Shown in pieces: positions 46,258-55,794 of a stretch of DNA of 64,000 nt. The stretch is from CAVYUC01 sp963783085 (GTDB lineage: Bacteria > Bacteroidota > Bacteroidia > Bacteroidales > Prolixibacteraceae). The stretch covers positions 1 through 64,000 of the forward strand of contig CAWAMJ010000014.1 in assembly GCA_963783085.1 (NCBI GenBank). Reading direction: 5' to 3'. The notes under the pieces were generated by a model. That model was not told where the DNA came from. It did no database searches and worked only from the letters and a program-made list of their open reading frames with translations. The position numbers and the translations under genes were made by a program. How positions within the stretch are numbered: the first letter of the stretch is position 1; each line of letters starts with the position of its first letter.

Positions 46258-46294
46258 TAGCGAAGGTTTCGCTCAGAGCGAAGCCCTCACTGTA
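46258..46294. repeat. Palindromic repeat flanking the RES-Xre module, right copy
   Basis: A second copy of the hairpin at 45178-45214, with AGCGAAGGTTTCGCTC and a slightly mismatched complement. The pair encloses exactly the RES-Xre genes. Confidence 0.8.
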
Positions 46295-46321
46295 TAAAAT
46301 CTTTGTTGTTTATTCATTTTA

Positions 46322-49300
46322 TTATTTTTCTTCCGGAATTAAAATTTCAACCCTCGTTCCGGATTTTCCTCCGTTTAAATCAACGGTTTCCAGTTGATAT
46401 TTTTCGCCCTGCCTTTTCTGAAGGATTTCCAGCCGCTCTTTCATCAGTTTCGAACCTTTCCCATTTTTGGTTTTCGAAATCTCCCTGGCTGCCTCACGTC
46501 CAATGCCATTGTCTTCAATCGTTATTTTAATGCCGGTGCCTTCATCCGAAATGTTAATTTTCAACTGCCGGTTTCCGGTTTTGTTTTGCAGTCCGTGAAT
46601 AATGGCATTCTCCACAAATGGCTGCAACAGCATCGACGGTACCAGCGTATTATGCATATCAATTTCCTTAGAAACATTTACTTGATAATCGAAATCGAAA
46701 CGCAATTTTTCGAGGTTTAAATATTGTTGGGTCATTTCCAGTTCTTCGGCCAGCGACACTTCCTCTTTTTCGGAGTTTTGCAGCACTTTTCGAATAAGCC
46801 CGGCAAAATCGGCTAAATATAAATGGGCCTCGCGGCCCTTGTTTTGCTGCACCAGGTTTTGCACCGAGTTCAGACTGTTAAACAAAAAGTGGGGGTTCAT
46901 TTGCGACCGGATAGCTGTGAGCTCCAGCTCACGCAACCGCCGCTGCTGCTCCTCCTTGCGGAACCGCTGCCGGACCTGCCATTTCCAGATGAATAATGCC
47001 GTGATTAACGAGATTAATAGCAGTGAAAGTACCAGTACTATGATTTGAAGTTGCGATTTGTTGAGTTCCTTTTTTTCGGCAAGGTTTTGTTTGGCGAGTT
47101 GAATTGCTTTTTTTAACTCAACGTCGTATTTCAGGAGATTTCCGTTTTTATCGAAAGCGATATAAAGTAAACTCGACCGGAGAAAAATGTCATTTAAAGT
47201 TTTTTCATTGTCGATAAGAATCAATTGTTCCGCAACCGGTTCAGCCTTCTTCAAATAATCCTGCCACTCATTCAGTTTATTCCCCTGCACGATCAGCACA
47301 AAACGAATATCGGGATTTTCAGCCGCTTTTTTATCCAGTTCATACCGGTACCTGCTCCAATCGCTGCTTACATAAACAATTGTTGGTTTTCCTTCGATTT
47401 CTTTTTCAAGCGTTGTTTTTTTGCCATTCGGTTTATACAACTCAACATCGGGCACAAAATGTTCGCTTTCCCAGTTCAATCGCTTGTTACGAAATTCTTT
47501 TAATGACCGGATAAAATATTCGTCATAACTTTGATTGGCGAGTTGATCAATACCATCCAGCGACTCGTTCAACTCATATTTTGTGGCAGACAAATAAGCC
47601 AGATACCCACCGTTGATACTTCGGATAATTTCTCCTGCCAAAGTCCGGTAATAAACAGCCCCGCCGAGAATTAATTTAGATTTATCAAATTCCATTGATG
47701 CTGTTTTCCTGTAATCCACACCGGAATTAACTACCCGTGGAAGGTGTCTCAGATAATAATGCAAATAAATATTCGAAAGCTGCCGCGAGTAAAAGCCAAA
47801 ATCGTTGTAAACGTCATGAATATCAAAATCCCCGATCATTTCAATTGCCTTTTTGGCTTCCAGTTCATTTTCATTCAATAGATCGGATCCGGCCAAATTA
47901 ATCCAATTCGGATCGGCATGAATGAAGTCAACAACATTTGCATAGGAGAAATAAGTAAAATATGTTGTGGCGAGCAACTCGTTTTTAACAAAATTATAAT
48001 CCGCTGCATCCAGTTTTATATTTTTCTCATTCAGGTAATTATCAAATATTATAACAGTTTTGTCAGCAAGCGAATATCCTTGAAAACCTGTTGATATGTT
48101 ATTGATTTGTATTGTTTTCATCGAAGGGGAAAATAGGTTCTTTTCTTTGCGGATGTCATTTAACAGGGTATTAATTTGTTGATTACTTCCAGAAATCCCA
48201 ATGAAAGTTTTATCTCCCTTATTGGTTATTTCCAAATCGAGTGTGTCGCCCGGTTCAGCATAATAAATATTCTCTGCAATCCGCGATCGGTAATCAAGTT
48301 CTTTTGGTGAAAAGAAAACGAATGATCGTTCAGGTAAATTTATCCGGTAAGAAACATGATTATTTTCATCCAGCTTCAGGATTTTTGCCGTGTTTTCTTC
48401 TCCGTAAGGCAAATCCATATAAAACAATGTAACGAAAGAATCAATAGGATTTTGAACGGTGCAGTTAAAAGTAAAATAGTTATTACCGGTTTTGTATTCA
48501 TCCAAAAACGCTATTTCAGTTTCCGTTAAAATTTTGTACTGATTTGTTCTCCACGTGGTTTTAGCCGAATCGTACCGGGATTTATAAAAGTCCAAAATCA
48601 AACCGCGGTTTTTATCCAATTTTGCCGATATGAATTCTGTTCCGGGTGTTTTTTCTTTCTGTCCGCTGACATAATTCCCATCTGAAGTCCGTTTAAATAC
48701 TTTTTCGAGAAACGGACTTTCTATGGTTTCGTTTTGCTCCTGAACCGAATGGTTAAAAAAAAGCAGCAGTTCGTTGTAGGAAAAAATCCGCTGTCTTACT
48801 TCATTTCTCTCGATAACAAAATCAATCACATCCGAAATGATCTCTTTGTCATATCCTTTTTTGGTCATTACAGAATGCATTTCTTCCAGCATTTCGGCTG
48901 TATTGATCTGTTTTATCGAATTAGTTGCCAAATTGATTTCGTATTGTAACCGGACCATTGCCAAAAGCGATTTGACAATGTTAACAGAGTTATTGTTCAG
49001 GTTTATGTTTTTAAATACAGGAGGAAATTCTGTGTTGAACACCGTCTTGATTCTGGCGTTAGGCTCCTCCGATTTGCCGGAAAGTATAATGGAAGAAAAA
49101 ATGACTTTATCCGAAGTAACTTCCTCAATTTCAAATTTGAACGTAATTTTTTCAACAGAGTGGACAGATGAATTGTTTTTACCATCGAAATTGGAAATTC
49201 GATTCGCCAATTCAAAAACATACGTTTGCCCTTCTTCCAGGTTTGGTTTTATTATTTTTTCCTGCGAAAACGAAACTAACGAACAGAATATAAGCGGGAG

Positions 49301-49327
49301 TAAAAAAATGATTGCCTGACTTTTCAT
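46322..49327 (-). CDS. YesM/LytS-type sensor kinase with thioredoxin-like periplasmic domain
   Basis: The 1001-residue protein has a signal peptide (IIFLLPLIFCSLVSFSQ), a long periplasmic part, one membrane segment (IIVLVLSLLLISLITALFI), then the His_kinase domain (MNPHFLFNSLNSVQNL) and HATPase (ENAIIHGL, EDNGIGREAA). The periplasmic segment from residue ~640 (FVPDVELYKPNGKKTTLE, then TIVYVSSDWSRYRYELDK) looks like a thioredoxin/TlpA fold whose CxxC is replaced by WSRY, so it should sense rather than catalyse. The matching regulator lies beyond the RES-Xre module. Confidence 0.85.
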   Translation of the reverse strand: MKSQAIIFLLPLIFCSLVSFSQEKIIKPNLEEGQTYVFELANRISNFDGKNNSSVHSVEKITFKFEIEEVTSDKVIFSSIILSGKSEEPNARIKTVFNTEFPPVFKNINLNNNSVNIVKSLLAMVRLQYEINLATNSIKQINTAEMLEEMHSVMTKKGYDKEIISDVIDFVIERNEVRQRIFSYNELLLFFNHSVQEQNETIESPFLEKVFKRTSDGNYVSGQKEKTPGTEFISAKLDKNRGLILDFYKSRYDSAKTTWRTNQYKILTETEIAFLDEYKTGNNYFTFNCTVQNPIDSFVTLFYMDLPYGEENTAKILKLDENNHVSYRINLPERSFVFFSPKELDYRSRIAENIYYAEPGDTLDLEITNKGDKTFIGISGSNQQINTLLNDIRKEKNLFSPSMKTIQINNISTGFQGYSLADKTVIIFDNYLNEKNIKLDAADYNFVKNELLATTYFTYFSYANVVDFIHADPNWINLAGSDLLNENELEAKKAIEMIGDFDIHDVYNDFGFYSRQLSNIYLHYYLRHLPRVVNSGVDYRKTASMEFDKSKLILGGAVYYRTLAGEIIRSINGGYLAYLSATKYELNESLDGIDQLANQSYDEYFIRSLKEFRNKRLNWESEHFVPDVELYKPNGKKTTLEKEIEGKPTIVYVSSDWSRYRYELDKKAAENPDIRFVLIVQGNKLNEWQDYLKKAEPVAEQLILIDNEKTLNDIFLRSSLLYIAFDKNGNLLKYDVELKKAIQLAKQNLAEKKELNKSQLQIIVLVLSLLLISLITALFIWKWQVRQRFRKEEQQRRLRELELTAIRSQMNPHFLFNSLNSVQNLVQQNKGREAHLYLADFAGLIRKVLQNSEKEEVSLAEELEMTQQYLNLEKLRFDFDYQVNVSKEIDMHNTLVPSMLLQPFVENAIIHGLQNKTGNRQLKINISDEGTGIKITIEDNGIGREAAREISKTKNGKGSKLMKERLEILQKRQGEKYQLETVDLNGGKSGTRVEILIPEEK

Positions 49328-49430
49328 ATCCGTTGAAAATTGGTTTATTCAAAGGTGGCTGAAAAAAACCAATTTTAAAAGCAGCGTTTACTGAACGGTG
49401 GGTTTGGGTTATTGAACGGCAGTCACAACC

Positions 49431-49456
49431 AAAAAAAGGAGCCTCGCGGCTCCTTT
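49431..49456 (-). terminator. Terminator of the AhpC-type peroxiredoxin gene
   Basis: The stem AAAGGAGCC / GGCTCCTTT has a run of A before it, which is a T tail on the minus strand, about 55 bp after the peroxiredoxin stop. Confidence 0.8.
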
Positions 49457-49509
49457 CATTTTTCCCTCTTAACTAATGGCGTATTAACATATTTCTCTTT
49501 TGCCAATTT

Positions 49510-50046
49510 CTAATTCAGCGTTGCTTGGCCGGGTTCCCAGTTGCACGGTGTGAGCTCCCCGGTTTGAAAAGCATCAAGCAACCGAAGAGTTTCTTTTACA
49601 TTTCGTCCAACATTCAGTCCGTTAATGGAAATGTGCTGGATAATGCCCTGCGGGTCGATGATATAGGTAGCACGATAAGCCACTTTGTTTCCTTTTTCCA
49701 GAATACCTAGTTCTTCTGATAACGATTTTGAAGTGTCGGCAACCATCGGGAACTTCAGATTTTTCAGTCCGTTGTGATTGTTTCTCCAGGCCAGATGAAC
49801 GTATTCCGAATCAATGGAAGCGCCAATTAAACTGGCATTTCGCTTTTCAAATTCTTCGTAATAATCGTTAAAAGCTGTGATTTCGGTGGGGCAAACAAAA
49901 GTGAAATCCATTGGCCACCAAAAGAACACCGTCCATTTTCCACTTTCAATGTCGTGATGCGTAATGGTTTTAAATTCTTTTCCAGGTTCCACAGAAACTA
50001 CTGCTTGTTTTTCGAATTGCGGAAATTTATCTCCTATTGTCAACAT
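49510..50046 (-). CDS. AhpC-type 2-Cys peroxiredoxin
   Basis: The 178-residue protein has the peroxidatic cysteine in FTFVCPTE and the resolving cysteine in LTPCNWEPG, with the AhpC/Prx1 layout. It reduces peroxides. No AhpF reductase is adjacent. It is cytoplasmic (no signal). Confidence 0.9.
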   Translation of the reverse strand: MLTIGDKFPQFEKQAVVSVEPGKEFKTITHHDIESGKWTVFFWWPMDFTFVCPTEITAFNDYYEEFEKRNASLIGASIDSEYVHLAWRNNHNGLKNLKFPMVADTSKSLSEELGILEKGNKVAYRATYIIDPQGIIQHISINGLNVGRNVKETLRLLDAFQTGELTPCNWEPGQATLN

Positions 50047-50272
50047 GATTTTAATTTTTCGATGATTAATTATTTAGATTCAATAAAAATTATGTCGCAA
50101 AGATATATTGCCGGTTTTCCTTTATCAAATTGATTTTTTTTAACCGGAATAGAGAAAAATTATTTTTAACTTGCAGTGATTTGAATTTCAAATTTTTATG
50201 AACAGAAGTGATAATTAACATCCTATTATTATAAAGAAAGTTAACGAATTATGATTTTGGGAACATAAATTG

Positions 50273-50280
50273 TATGTTTG
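50273..50280 (+). promoter_or_regulatory. Probable -7 box of the first Gfo/Idh/MocA gene
   Basis: A perfect TATGTTTG lies 93 bp before the ATG at 50374. Transcription would leave a leader of about 85 nt. The -33 region (GATTTTGGG) is at a shorter spacing than usual. Confidence 0.5.
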
Positions 50281-50373
50281 ACCGCGCTATGAAATATCAC
50301 TATATTTAGCTGTTTTTTTGAAATACTTAAATTTTAAGATAGACACCTATCCAATTAAAACTTTTTAATTATT

Positions 50374-51882
50374 ATGGAAAAGAATTCGAATAAACAATCT
50401 GTTTCAAGAAGATCGTTTCTTGGAACTACTGCAGCAGCCGCTGCCGGAATTACAATTTTGCCCAGCAATGTTATTGCCGGGTTAGGACACAAAGCGCCGA
50501 GTGATAAACTCAACATTGCAGCTATTGGTATTGGAGGTATGGGTTTTGCCAACCTCAAAAACCTGGAATCGGAAAATATTGTTGGCCTTTGCGATGTAGA
50601 CTGGAAGTATGCAGGACGTGTTTTTGATTATTTCCCGAAAGCCAAAAAATACAAAGACTGGCGCAGGATGTATGACGAAATGGGTAATGATTTTGATGCG
50701 ATTGTTGTTGCAACTGCCGACCACAACCACGCTATCATTGCCGCTCACGGAATAACCATGGGCAAACATGCTTATGTACAAAAACCGCTTACTCACTCGG
50801 TTTACGAATCGCGTTTGCTGACCAGGCTGGCCGACAAATATGGTGTGGCTACGCAAATGGGTAACCAGGGTTCATCGGGCGAAGGTGTAAACCTCACTAC
50901 TGAATGGATTGCCAATGGTGAAATTGGCGAAGTGAAAAAAGTGGAAGCATTTACTGACAGACCAATCTGGCCGCAAGGATTGAATACTCCGGAACGGGGT
51001 GACTGGGTTCCTGAAACTTTGGATTGGGATTTGTTTACCGGCCCTGCTGAAATGCGGCCGTACAACCAAATTTATCATCCGTGGAACTGGCGTGGCTGGT
51101 GGGATTACGGAACAGGAGCGCTTGGCGATATGGCCTGCCACATCCTGCATCCGGTATTTGTTGGTCTTGATCTCGGATATCCGACGCATGCACAGGGTAA
51201 CTCCACATTGTTGCTCGAAGAATGTGCGCCAACAGCACAATCGGTGAAACTGACGTTCCCGGAACGTGCCCCAAATCCCGATAAACCTTGGAAGTTAAAA
51301 AGGAATGCAAAACTACCGGAAGTTGATGTTTACTGGTACGACGGTGGTATTAAACCAATGTTGCCGGAAGGTTGGCCGGAAGGTAAAAACCCGAACGACC
51401 GCGGTGGCGGCGTTCTGTTCCACGGATCAAAAGACACATTGATTTGCGGTTGCTACGGTGTGAATCCATGGTTGCTTTCAGGTCGCGTGCCGGAGGCGCC
51501 GAAATTCCGTCGCCGGGTTGAATTGAGCCACGAAATGGACTGGGTACGCGCTTGTAAAGAAAGCAAGGAAAATCGCGTTCCTACTGCATCTCAGTTTAAC
51601 GAAGCCGGTCCGTTCAACGAAATGGTTGTTATGGGTGTTCTGGCTGTTCGTTTACAAAACCTGAACAAAATTTTGGATTGGGATGGTGAAAACATGCAGT
51701 TTACCAATCTTTCCGATGACGATAAAATCAGAATCGTTCAAAAAGACGATTTCAAAATTGTTGACGGTGATCCGAAATTCAATAAAATTTGGACGGACCC
51801 GGTTCCTGCAAAAGACTTTGCTGCCGAACTGGTTAAACATACCTACCGCAAACCTTGGAGTTTGCCTGATATGCCGGCCTAA
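50374..51882 (+). CDS. Tat-exported Gfo/Idh/MocA oxidoreductase
   Basis: The 502-residue protein has a twin-arginine signal (SRRSFLGTTAAAAAGITILP), a Rossmann motif (AIGIGGMGFANLKN) and the Gfo/Idh/MocA core with YVQKPLTHSVYE and the MGNQGSSGEG segment. It oxidises or epimerises sugars outside the cytoplasm. It is about 60% similar to the paralogue at 53028 and shares its context with a peroxiredoxin gene on the opposite strand. Confidence 0.9.
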   Translation: MEKNSNKQSVSRRSFLGTTAAAAAGITILPSNVIAGLGHKAPSDKLNIAAIGIGGMGFANLKNLESENIVGLCDVDWKYAGRVFDYFPKAKKYKDWRRMYDEMGNDFDAIVVATADHNHAIIAAHGITMGKHAYVQKPLTHSVYESRLLTRLADKYGVATQMGNQGSSGEGVNLTTEWIANGEIGEVKKVEAFTDRPIWPQGLNTPERGDWVPETLDWDLFTGPAEMRPYNQIYHPWNWRGWWDYGTGALGDMACHILHPVFVGLDLGYPTHAQGNSTLLLEECAPTAQSVKLTFPERAPNPDKPWKLKRNAKLPEVDVYWYDGGIKPMLPEGWPEGKNPNDRGGGVLFHGSKDTLICGCYGVNPWLLSGRVPEAPKFRRRVELSHEMDWVRACKESKENRVPTASQFNEAGPFNEMVVMGVLAVRLQNLNKILDWDGENMQFTNLSDDDKIRIVQKDDFKIVDGDPKFNKIWTDPVPAKDFAAELVKHTYRKPWSLPDMPA

Positions 51883-51903
51883 TCAAAATAATTTAGTAAT
51901 AGC

Positions 51904-51939
51904 AAAAAGGGTTGTTCAGATTTTGAGCGGCCCTTTTTT
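51904..51939 (+). terminator. Terminator after the first Gfo/Idh/MocA gene
   Basis: The arms AAAAAGGG and CCCTTTTTT form a hairpin with a T tail about 20 bp after the stop codon. It works on the plus strand. Confidence 0.7.
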
Positions 51940-52039
51940 ATGTTCAGATTCAGCAGCTTTCGATAAGATTAGAATTATATCATTCACAAAATTGGCCGCT
52001 GCTTTTACTTCCGGATTGAATTCAAATTTCCAGCGGGTT

Positions 52040-52762
52040 TTATTCCCTCATTTTTTTGAACCACATAAATTCCCCCTTATTGTAATACTGTTTCGCAAGA
52101 CCCGGATTCTCTTCCAACTCATCCGCTTTATAAGGTTTGTAAGGGACAAGGACGTCATCGCCGGGTTCCCAGTTACAGGGAGTAAGCACATTTTCGTTGT
52201 GAGTTAACTGCAGGGCGGCAACCGTCCTTACAATTTCATCGATGCTTCTGCCCACGTTCATGGGATAAAATGAAACAGCCTGAACAATGTTATTTGAATC
52301 AATAATAAATACGCCTCTCACATCTCTGTGATCGTCTGCCGAAGTATGCAACATGCCGTATTTTTTGGAAATCTTCCCTGAAAAGTCAGCCACAATCGGA
52401 TAATTAATTTTTATAACATCCCCGTTTTCGTTCATCGTTTTTTCCATAAATTCTTTCCACAACTGATGCCTTTCAATTTCATCAATCGAAACAACAGCGA
52501 TTTTTACTCCCAACGAATCAAATTTCTTCTGATTGTATGCCAGCCCGCACAATTCGGAAGTACAAACTGCCGTAAAATCGAGGGGGTGACTGAACAAAAT
52601 CTTCCAGTTGTCTCCAAAATCCTCCGGAAAATTCAAAACGCCATTCGTGGAATTCTCCGTGAAGGAAGGCGCTTTATCTCCGATTAATGGAAATTTTTTG
52701 ACTTTCGACCAGGCAGATATGGAAAACAACAGGACTAAAATGAGCAATGTAAATGGTTTCAT
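52040..52762 (-). CDS. Secreted Prx6-type peroxiredoxin
   Basis: The 240-residue protein has a signal peptide (LLILVLLFSISAWS), then the peroxidatic site DFTAVCTSELCG and the Prx6-like YPMNVGRSIDEI with a C-terminal PCNWEPGDDVLVP. It should act in the periplasm. It differs from the AhpC-type enzyme at 49510. Confidence 0.88.
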   Translation of the reverse strand: MKPFTLLILVLLFSISAWSKVKKFPLIGDKAPSFTENSTNGVLNFPEDFGDNWKILFSHPLDFTAVCTSELCGLAYNQKKFDSLGVKIAVVSIDEIERHQLWKEFMEKTMNENGDVIKINYPIVADFSGKISKKYGMLHTSADDHRDVRGVFIIDSNNIVQAVSFYPMNVGRSIDEIVRTVAALQLTHNENVLTPCNWEPGDDVLVPYKPYKADELEENPGLAKQYYNKGEFMWFKKMRE

Positions 52763-53027
52763 CGTTTTAATGGTTTATTTTCAATTAAGTTATGAAATTT
52801 CAAAACAACAACATTGTTTTATTCGTAACGTAATTTTTGCATCGAAGGTTTTATTATCATTTTGATTTACGTTGGAGCAGGAACGCAAAAGATATTGACA
52901 TTGATTATGATGATTGAAAAAAATTCCGTGTGCCTGAATACCAATTCATAAAAATAATATGTAGGTTAAACCTGATATTTTTTCTAATTTGCGCGCATAT
53001 GTTGATTCCAGATTATAGTATAAAAAA

Positions 53028-54509
53028 ATGAAGAATAAAAGCAATATAACCCGGCGCTCATTTATTGAAGCAACAGCAACAGCTGCCGCCGGATTTACAA
53101 TCCTGCCTTCGAACGTTATTGCAGGTTTCGGACATAAAGCACCCAGCGATAAACTGAACATTGCAGGAATTGGTGTGGGTGGAAAAGGTTATTCGAACCT
53201 CCGGAACATGGAAACGGAAAATATTATAGCGCTCTGCGACGTGGATTGGGATTATGCAAGCAATGCATTTAAACGCTGGCATTCAGCCAAACAATATAAA
53301 GATTACCGCGTGATGTTCGATCAGCAAAAAGACATCGATGCAGTGGTTATTGCCACACCCGATCACAGCCATGCGCTCCCTGCTGTAATGGCAATGCGGC
53401 AAGGCAAACATGTTTATGTGCAAAAACCTTTAACTCATTCCGTATACGAAGCACGTTTTTTACGCGACACTGCTCAGCGGTACCGGGTGGCCACGCAAAT
53501 GGGAAACCAGGGAAATTCGGGAGAAGGAATCCGGCAGATTTGCGAGTGGATTTGGGCAGGTGTTATTGGCGAAGTGACACATGCAGATGCCTGGACCAAC
53601 CGGCCGATTTGGCCGCAGGGTCTGGAAGAACCGGAAAAAGATAAGCGCGTTCCGCGTGATTTGGATTGGGACCTTTTCATTGGTCCGGCGGAATGGCACG
53701 ATTACAACCCGGTATATCATCCGTGGTACTGGCGTGGTTGGTGGGATTTTGGTACCGGCGCCCTTGGCGACATGGGGTGCCATATTCTCGACCCGGTTTT
53801 CAAAGCGCTCATGCTGGAATACCCTACCGCAGTAGAAGCCAGTTCAACGCCTGTTTTTGTTGAATCGCCACCCAATGCCGAATTTGTCCGGTACGAATTT
53901 CCGAGGCGTGACAACCTTCCAAAAGTTGCCATGCCCGAAGTTACCGTTAACTGGTACGATGGCGGAATGATGCCTCCGCGGCCTGACGAACTGCAGGATG
54001 GAGAACAAATGGGCGACGATAGCGGCGGCTGTATTTTTTATGGTACGCGGGGGAAAATTATGTGCGGGACTTACGCCATGAATCCAACGCTTTTGCCAAC
54101 CAGCAGTATGAAAGAATTTAACGAACCGGAAAAAAAGATCAGGAGAATTTCGGAAGCCATGGGCGGCGGACACGAACAGGACTGGATTCGCGCGGCGAAA
54201 GAAAATCCGGAAACCCGGCTGGAAGCATCATCCAATTTTAGCTACGCAGCGCCGCTTACTGAAATGGTGTTGCTCGGCAACCTGGCTGCGAGGCTGCAAA
54301 GCCTTCAACGGAAATTACGATGGGACGGGCCAAACATGCGGTTTACCAATATTGAACCAGAAGATAAACTGAAAATACTCGCCCACGACGATTTTGAAAT
54401 GAAAAACGGCGAACCGATATTCGATAAAAAATATGTTACGTTACCGGCCTTTGAATCTGCTGAAGAATGGATCCGGCCTACCTACCGCAGGGGATGGGAG
54501 CAGATTTAA
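53028..54509 (+). CDS. Tat-exported Gfo/Idh/MocA oxidoreductase (paralogue)
   Basis: The 493-residue protein begins with a twin-arginine-like signal (TRRSFIEATATAAAGFTILP) and has the same core as the gene at 50374 (YVQKPLTHSVYE, MGNQGNSGEG, HPWYWRGWWDFGTGALGDMG). The two genes are ancient duplicates. A GH43 gene follows 64 bp later, suggesting joint use in pentose or uronate metabolism. Confidence 0.9.
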   Translation: MKNKSNITRRSFIEATATAAAGFTILPSNVIAGFGHKAPSDKLNIAGIGVGGKGYSNLRNMETENIIALCDVDWDYASNAFKRWHSAKQYKDYRVMFDQQKDIDAVVIATPDHSHALPAVMAMRQGKHVYVQKPLTHSVYEARFLRDTAQRYRVATQMGNQGNSGEGIRQICEWIWAGVIGEVTHADAWTNRPIWPQGLEEPEKDKRVPRDLDWDLFIGPAEWHDYNPVYHPWYWRGWWDFGTGALGDMGCHILDPVFKALMLEYPTAVEASSTPVFVESPPNAEFVRYEFPRRDNLPKVAMPEVTVNWYDGGMMPPRPDELQDGEQMGDDSGGCIFYGTRGKIMCGTYAMNPTLLPTSSMKEFNEPEKKIRRISEAMGGGHEQDWIRAAKENPETRLEASSNFSYAAPLTEMVLLGNLAARLQSLQRKLRWDGPNMRFTNIEPEDKLKILAHDDFEMKNGEPIFDKKYVTLPAFESAEEWIRPTYRRGWEQI

Positions 54510-54573
54510 AGCGCCCCTGCTTCTGATTTTTCAGAATCAACTTCAACTAATTTATCATAAAAAGTAAAAAAAC

Positions 54574-55644
54574 ATGAAACTTTATTCGTTCCTGTTCATC
54601 ATTTTCATAATCACTGCGAATTGCACAAATCAAAAAGCGTCAGAGAATAATTCGAATCCGGCGGATACAACTTCGTCGACGTATCTTGCGCAACCGCTGA
54701 CCGATCATATTTATACAGCCGATCCTTCGGCACATGTTTTCGAAGGTAAAATTTACATTTATCCGTCGCACGATATCGATGCCGGAATTCCCGAAAATGA
54801 TTTGGGCGATCATTTTGCAATGCGCGACTACCATATTTTATCAGTAGATAACATCGGCGGCAAAGTTACTGATCATGGCGTGGCGCTTTCTGTTGAAGAT
54901 ATTCCCTGGGCCGGACGGCAGTTGTGGGCGCCGGATGCTGCATATGCAAACGGCAAATATTATTTGTATTTCCCGCTAAAAGACAAAGAAGATATCTTCA
55001 GAATTGGCGCCGCTGTCAGCGATTCTCCAGCTGGCCCTTTCCAGGCAGAAACCAAACCAGTTGCAGGAAGTTACAGCATGGATCCGGCGGTATTTGGTGA
55101 CGACGACGGAACTTTTTACATGTATTTTGGGGGAATTTGGGGCGGCCAGTTACAAAACTGGACAGACAACAAATACAATCCGGAAGGAACAGAACCGCCA
55201 GCTGATCAACCGGCGCTTAATCCGAAAATGGCCCGGTTAAATGCTGACATGGTCAGTTTTGCAGAGGAACCGCGCGACGTCCAAATCCTTGATGAAAACG
55301 GAAACCCGTTGATGACCGGCGACAATGAACATCGTTTTTTTGAAGCTTCGTGGGTACATAAATACAATGGCAAATATTATTTCTCCTACTCTACCGGCGA
55401 TACCCATAAAATTGTGTATGCAACAGGCGATAATCCTTACGGACCGTTTACTTACAAAGGAATTATCCTGAAACCCGTTGAAGGCTGGACCAACCATCAT
55501 TCCATTGTTGAATTCAACGGAAAATGGTACTTGTTTTATCACGACACACAGCTTTCGGGTAAAACGCACCTCCGGAACGTGAAAGTTACTGAACTGCATT
55601 ACAACGATGATGGCACCATCCAAACCATTGATCCGATGATGTAA
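54574..55644 (+). CDS. GH43 lipoprotein glycosidase
   Basis: The 356-residue lipoprotein (lipobox ITANC near residue 17) has the GH43 five-blade propeller. Catalytic candidates are the first Asp in YTADPSAHVF, the second in MDPAVFGDDDG and the Glu in HRFFEASWVHKY. It should cleave arabinose or xylose side chains. It follows the Gfo/Idh/MocA gene in the same direction. Confidence 0.87.
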   Translation: MKLYSFLFIIFIITANCTNQKASENNSNPADTTSSTYLAQPLTDHIYTADPSAHVFEGKIYIYPSHDIDAGIPENDLGDHFAMRDYHILSVDNIGGKVTDHGVALSVEDIPWAGRQLWAPDAAYANGKYYLYFPLKDKEDIFRIGAAVSDSPAGPFQAETKPVAGSYSMDPAVFGDDDGTFYMYFGGIWGGQLQNWTDNKYNPEGTEPPADQPALNPKMARLNADMVSFAEEPRDVQILDENGNPLMTGDNEHRFFEASWVHKYNGKYYFSYSTGDTHKIVYATGDNPYGPFTYKGIILKPVEGWTNHHSIVEFNGKWYLFYHDTQLSGKTHLRNVKVTELHYNDDGTIQTIDPMM

Positions 55645-55670
55645 TCCATCGGAATCAAACCTGCGGGATC

Positions 55671-55697
55671 AAAAAGGCCGGTTCATTCAAACCGGCC
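55671..55697 (-). terminator. Terminator of the minus-strand gene at 55795
   Basis: The stem GGCCGGTT / AACCGGCC has a T tail only on the minus strand, about 100 bp after the stop of the gene starting at 56556. Confidence 0.75.
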
Positions 55698-55794
55698 ACA
55701 GACTCAACGAATACATGAAATCGAAATAGTGTAAAAGTCCGTTAACTGTAAACGGAATAGCTGTTTAATTGTTTTCCTGACTGTTTTCCTGTTT

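Noticed and set aside
51969..51996. AATTATATCATTCACAAAATT resembles half of the 38-bp element
   Set aside because: Only the first half is similar, GTAAC is changed to GTATA-like sequence, there is no second half at 21 bp, and it lies between convergent genes.
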